Shown here one piece after another: positions 60,160 to 64,000 of a stretch of DNA of 64,000 nucleotides. The DNA comes from Dendronephthya gigantea (taxonomy: Eukaryota; Cnidaria; Anthozoa; Malacalcyonacea; Nephtheidae): positions 1,045,001 through 1,109,000 of the forward strand of contig NW_021163086.1 in NCBI RefSeq assembly GCF_004324835.1. Direction: 5' to 3'. The notes under the pieces are model-generated. The model was not told the DNA's origin and searched no databases. It worked only from the letters and a program-made list of their open reading frames with translations. The position numbers and the translations under genes were made by a program. Each line of letters opens with the position of its first letter. Positions within the stretch are counted from its first letter, which is position 1.

Positions 60160-60666
60160 TAAAGGCGTATATATAATTATAGTCATGAGGCAACAAGAAT
60201 GAACCTCGTACTCTCGAGATTACATTTGAAATCGCATTTCAAGCAAATATCCAGTTAAACTATTGACTATTTATTTCAAGACTTTGTTGTTTACAGAGTC
60301 GAAACACTAGCTTGTTTAGCCGGTTCGTCGAATATTAAGTACGCTAAGAAAAACGAAGTTCAGTTCAATAGCGCAATTATTAGCAATGAATGCAAAGCGC
60401 AAACGATTAAGTCAAATAAGGAACTATAACTTATCGAGAAACGATGTGGTCGTCAAGTGGTTAAGAATTCGGTCTCTTCATTCCAAAGGTTCAAGTATTA
60501 GATTAGCGTATTTTATATTCGACGAACCGGCTAGACCAGCTAGTATTTTGATTTTTTATACAATAAAAATAAATAGTCAATGTCTGTTAATAATTGGATA
60601 TTTGCTTCATTTGTGATTTCAGATGTAATGCTTGTTGCCTCATATATAGAGTTATATACATTTAAA
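60160..60666. mobile_element. Foldback element with long arms and an internal tRNA-like segment
   Basis: The arms at about 60167-60347 and 60494-60664 are inverted copies (shared blocks include ttcgacgaaccggct, aataaatagtcaat, tggatatttgctt, ttgttgcctcat) with perhaps one difference in ten. The 146-base centre contains a tRNA-like sequence, 60443-60512, with gtcaagtggttaag and GGTTCAAGTAT. This could be a SINE that inserted into, or was captured by, a foldback element, or a head-to-head SINE pair. Confidence 0.65.
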
Positions 60667-60673
60667 CGAATTC

Positions 60674-60945
60674 ATATTAGAGACGGGAAACTCATCGAAG
60701 ACAGGAAACTCAATGAAGACGGGAAGATCGTCTGATGTAAATTACAGACGGGTTTCTCGTTCAAATTTTCCCGTCAGGCTAACTTTTCCGTCTAAAGAGA
60801 CGGGTAATTTGGGCGGGAATCCAGTCTGGGAGAGAAACTCGTCTTAAATTCGCATTTAAACGGATAAATCAAAGAATTTCAGAAATATTAGCATTAAAGA
60901 CGGATATCCCAATTCACATTCAGACGGGTTTTGACGGCTATCAAC
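60674..60945. repeat. Cluster of GACGGG motifs on both strands
   Basis: The hexamer GACGGG or its complement CCCGTC occurs repeatedly (for example near 60676, 60719, 60747, 60773, 60800, 60925), often as gacgggaaactc or gacgggtttctc. The mixed orientation suggests a degenerate palindromic repeat rather than a simple tandem array. Confidence 0.5.
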
Positions 60946-60949
60946 TTAG

Positions 60950-61080
60950 GGACCGTTCATTTTTCACCTGGTGGGGGTGGGGTGGTGGAAATAGCTATGC
61001 CTTCATAAAACTTTAGCATGGCCCACCCCTTTCAACTCAATTATTTCCAGTAGCCCACCCCCAATAAATTATTTGTTTCA
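60950..61080. mobile_element. Possible transposon end (gggaccgttcattttt type)
   Basis: GGGACCGTTCATTTTTCACC followed by a G-rich block and, after 60 bases, CCCACCCC blocks resembles the end of a widespread non-autonomous element with a 'gggaccgttcat' terminus. The other end was not found here. Confidence 0.3.
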
Positions 61081-61379
61081 AAGTGACCCATAAATAAAAT
61101 TGAAAAATATGTGTTACTGTAATAGAGACTCGTTCAACATATATATAGACTTTATGTGATAAACGATATCCGTGAGCCTTTCTATATATTAAGATCAAAA
61201 TAGGTTGTTCAAAATACAGTTGAAAATCCATTATACAGGAACAAAAGGGACAAAACATTGAAAGTCTCTGAATATATATAGATGAAAAGAGTCATTTAAT
61301 ATATATAAGGACGTCTTTCCACGCAATTTCACATGGAAAACGTATGTAGTCGAAGGCATTCATTGATTCAAACGTAAGA

Positions 61380-62510
61380 GAAGTCTATCTCGGATCTTCT
61401 TGTAATGCTTCTTCCAGATCTTATAATTCTTGGGCGCACCATTTCTTCAACATCTCCAAAGACATAAAGCACAACATCTTCGTCCATAGCATTAGAATCA
61501 ACATCCTCATCAAAATCATTATCGTCATCATCAGCAACATCATCATTGTCATTATCATCACTGTCACTCGTCTGGTATTCTTCCGTCGCATAGCTCTCTG
61601 CGTCCCCATTTATAGTACGGTGATGATTAATGATAACCCTTAGCTTGTCAGATTTCCCGCTCTTTCATGTGCCCAGTTAAGACTTTTCAAGCTCTGGAAC
61701 ACGCAGCTCCTTCAGCTTGCATTCCTGTTCGCATAGCTCATCCCAGTTATAGTCTTCGTGCGACTTATCCTTGGCCTCCTTGGCTTTCTTTACCCTCTCA
61801 TCTGCTCTTTTATTTTTCCTGAAGTCTACAAGGCTGGGCTGAACAATATACTTATCTGCAAATGCAGATATACTTTCTGGGTTGGACAAAGATACTTCGC
61901 CATTTTCATATTGTTTTTTCAACTGTACTCTGGGCTGCCAGTCGTCTGGCACTCTCTCTCATTAATGCTGGTATTACTATATGGTTGGTAGTGGTAATCT
62001 GGCAGACTCGAATGATTGGGGATAGGCCTTGGACACCTTGCTAAACGCGGACCTGTCCATTTATTACAGAAGGAACAATTAGCCCCTACCTTTTCGTTAC
62101 AAGAGAACTTTAAATACTCCCTGTAGTTTTCCCCTTCTTCATAGTGATCCGTGATGAATTTATCAATTTTGGCAAAGTAGGCATGACCAGGAACAGAATC
62201 TTTTTTAACACCAACATTGTGATACTGGGCAAGATAGGTGGTGTTGTAGAAAAACTGAAATTCCGCAAAATCAAAATTATATATAAAATTAATGCTACTA
62301 CTCTATTTATAGACATGCTATTTAGATCAAAGCATGTGCAAAGATCACTGCAATCTTTGCTGTACTTGGTTTTGGTGTTACATGTGCTGTCACGTACCCA
62401 TGTGCTGGTGCTTCATCAACAAAGTCACACACTTCCTGGCAGCAATGCCAGACATTCTTTTCACATGTCTGTTCCTCAAGTGCGTCAAGATCTGCAGTAG
62501 ACATTTGCAA
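61380..62510 (-). pseudogene. Decayed gene fragment with acidic tail
   Basis: On the minus strand, several coding-like stretches follow each other in the same direction but in different frames. They are an N-terminal piece (MSTADLDALEEQTCEKNVWH, 62504 downward), a middle piece with VPGHAYFAKIDKFI (about 62190), a Cys/Trp piece (CSFCNKWTGPRLARC, about 62060), a lysine-rich helical piece (61952-61677: LKELRVPELEKS), and a D/E/N-rich tail ending near 61380 (VEEMVRPRIIRSGRSITRRS). The downstream KSDKLRVIINHH-like segment resembles a SAP-type motif found, as I recall, in repeated cnidarian proteins of transposon origin. At least two frameshifts or stops, or unrecognised introns, separate the pieces. 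The function is unknown. Confidence 0.45.
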
Positions 62511-62514
62511 ATTA

Positions 62515-63370
62515 AATTAAGCTTTAAACTAGAAATACATGCATGCAGCAACCCCTCGCCTCGGTTAAACGAAATAGGTTAAGCGTAGGGATGGTAACGT
62601 GATTGTTAGAAAATTTATGTGGGTTGGGGGTTTTGAAGGGTACATGGTATGGGAGAAATAGAAATTTGAGAAAAGTATGGAAATATTTTTCTGCGCGTGG
62701 AAACATTGTAGTCATAGCAACTCGCAACGGCCGTATATTTGTAAAGAATCAAAGTTTACCCTCATATTTTTGTGAAAAAATGGCAAAAATACGACAAGAT
62801 TCTTACCTTTTTCTGGAAGCTAAGTTACTCATCTATAGCCAGTGTTGGGGTAATCTATTTTAATTATTAAATACCATGAAATATAACATCAGACGTCTCA
62901 TACAACTTCCGAAGTTTTATGTTACTTTTCGACTGGTTTTTGTACGGGAATGTTTTGATTTTTTTTTCTTTTTGTCATTATGCAAACGGAATTTATAAAT
63001 GAAATTGCAATGTCGTTTATCACATAACACATTCAGATTTATAATGAAATACATTTGAGAATATTAAAATTGTGTTTACCACAAAAGAATTATTTTTTAA
63101 AGCTTTGCCGGGTGAAATATTATCAAGTGTAAAATCTTCCGACTTCGTTATACACGGTGAATTCGGTCGAAAAATTGATCTTGTTATTGTTAAATCGTGA
63201 AAAGTCCTGACCTCATTCGAGTTTCCCTCTAATTTAGTAAAAATACATATATTCCATATAAATAAAAATATAAATTTGTAAATTTCATCAAAATTTTGCT
63301 AAATGACAGTTATTCATTGACGTTTGAAAATACAAATTTTTGTCTCGACCAATCAAGAGCTTAGTAGTTC
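62515..63370. other. AT-rich DNA, no gene seen
   Basis: No exon, repeat pair or RNA gene could be supported here. Confidence 0.5.
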
Positions 63371-63376
63371 ACACTG

Positions 63377-63386
63377 GCGCATGCGC
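63377..63386. promoter_or_regulatory. NRF-1-type site upstream of a possible start codon
   Basis: GCGCATGCGC, a perfect NRF-1 palindrome, lies about 42 bases before an ATGGCGG start, the usual arrangement in CpG-type animal promoters. Confidence 0.45.
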
Positions 63387-63427
63387 AAAACGTATTAGAC
63401 CGTCCATGGCGTGAGGTCCATTGCATA

Positions 63428-63467
63428 ATGGCGGACGACTTTGATTTCGCATTTGCACATCGTGGGT
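63428..63467 (+). CDS. Possible first coding exon of a gene running off the right edge
   Basis: A short frame MADDFDFAFAHRG starts at ATG 63428 in an AATGGCGG context and reaches candidate donors at 63466 or 63468 (ggg|tgtaaa region). A polypyrimidine-AG site near the window end (tcctgtag, about 63987) could open the next exon, but too little is visible. Product not recognised. Confidence 0.35.
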
Positions 63468-64000
63468 GTAAATATCCGAGCGGAATTAGTACCCTCGCAC
63501 GGTGCTCCGCACCGGCTTGGGGAATATGCATAGAAATTGTTATTATCGAAATGGACTATATTTGTGTTTGTGTTTTAATTTACAAGAAATTAAATGAATA
63601 ACACTGTATTTGAATACAAAAAATATCCTGGAATGATATTCATATCTATCCAATGATTTCAATAAAATAAAACTCAAATGAGCCCTTATCTGCCAATCAA
63701 GATTATGAATTCTAGCCATTTCAGCATCTCTGTATTTTACTTCGAAGTTGGTAACTGAAACTCCAGGTCCCTTGTCAGTACGCAGAAGAACTCGAATTGC
63801 TCAGAGCAAATTGCAACCGCTTTTGACAAGTTGCCTCTCAAATTCTACTCTAGTTTTCAATTCTTATTGCAACATGGTAATTTTGTAAAAATTGTTGAAA
63901 ATGATGGGCTTACCATCCATTGTTTTCACTTCATGTGTCATAAATTGGTAAGCTGTATATATATGGTTCGTTGTTTGTTTCCTGTAGGGTGTGTATTTCC

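Noticed and set aside
61421-61609. Methionine-rich minus-strand ORF.
   Set aside because: It is the out-of-frame shadow of an acidic D/E/N-rich coding stretch in the neighbouring frame.
1-64000. CRISPR array, operons, bacterial or organellar DNA.
   Set aside because: No spaced direct-repeat array was seen; GT-AG introns and animal domain architectures show nuclear metazoan DNA.

Overview
This is nuclear DNA of an invertebrate animal, AT-rich, intron-rich and crowded with transposons. A cnidarian is the most likely source, judged from gene style and repeat types; no diagnostic species marker is visible. Two host genes dominate. A FAM111-like gene (trypsin-type protease with a ubiquitin-like N-terminal region) lies on the plus strand, with exon 1 near 2.7 kb and its protease exon at 9.7-11.2 kb, separated by an intron full of mobile DNA. 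A complete ARAP gene (Arf-GAP plus Rho-GAP adaptor) occupies 22.2-54.8 kb on the plus strand; 45 coding exons can be chained in frame by eye, giving 4821 bases (1606 residues) that end at a stop codon. A short first exon of a further gene may start at 63.43 kb.

Mobile elements by region: a LINE 3' end (0.3-0.63 kb); a 1.05-kb hAT-like element with an 8-base target duplication (0.87-1.92 kb); a broken Ty3/Gypsy retrotransposon with identical 94-base LTRs (4.3-7.6 kb) lying inside an older relic; two MITEs (7.9-8.7 and 8.9-9.1 kb); a 1.85-kb element whose ends are built from GTCGAGGGT repeats and which carries spliced-looking coding exons (13.5-15.3 kb); and a 4.96-kb apparently intact ISL2EU/IS4EU-type DNA transposon (16.47-21.43 kb). 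The last has two convergent ORFs, a THAP-DDE transposase and a SWIM-YqaJ nuclease, both starting inside matching 929-base terminal inverted repeats, so both proteins share promoter, leader and their first 13 residues.

The ARAP introns hold several short inverted-repeat elements, a LINE tail and one copy of a Tc1-derived element with a doubled end; a second copy of that composite lies downstream at 56.0-56.6 kb in the opposite orientation. The segment from 55.4 to 62.5 kb is a repeat graveyard: a 163-base tandem duplication, a decayed cysteine-rich coding relic, a cluster of tRNA-derived SINE-like units (58.5-60.5 kb), foldback elements and a decayed acidic-tailed gene fragment on the minus strand.

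The host genes act separately: ARAP joins phosphoinositide sensing to Arf and Rho inactivation, and the FAM111-like protein is probably a regulated protease. The most unusual items are the dual-gene transposon with coding TIRs, the possible frame change in the FAM111-like gene, the double-ended Tc1 composite, and the GTCGAGGGT-ended element with captured-looking exons.
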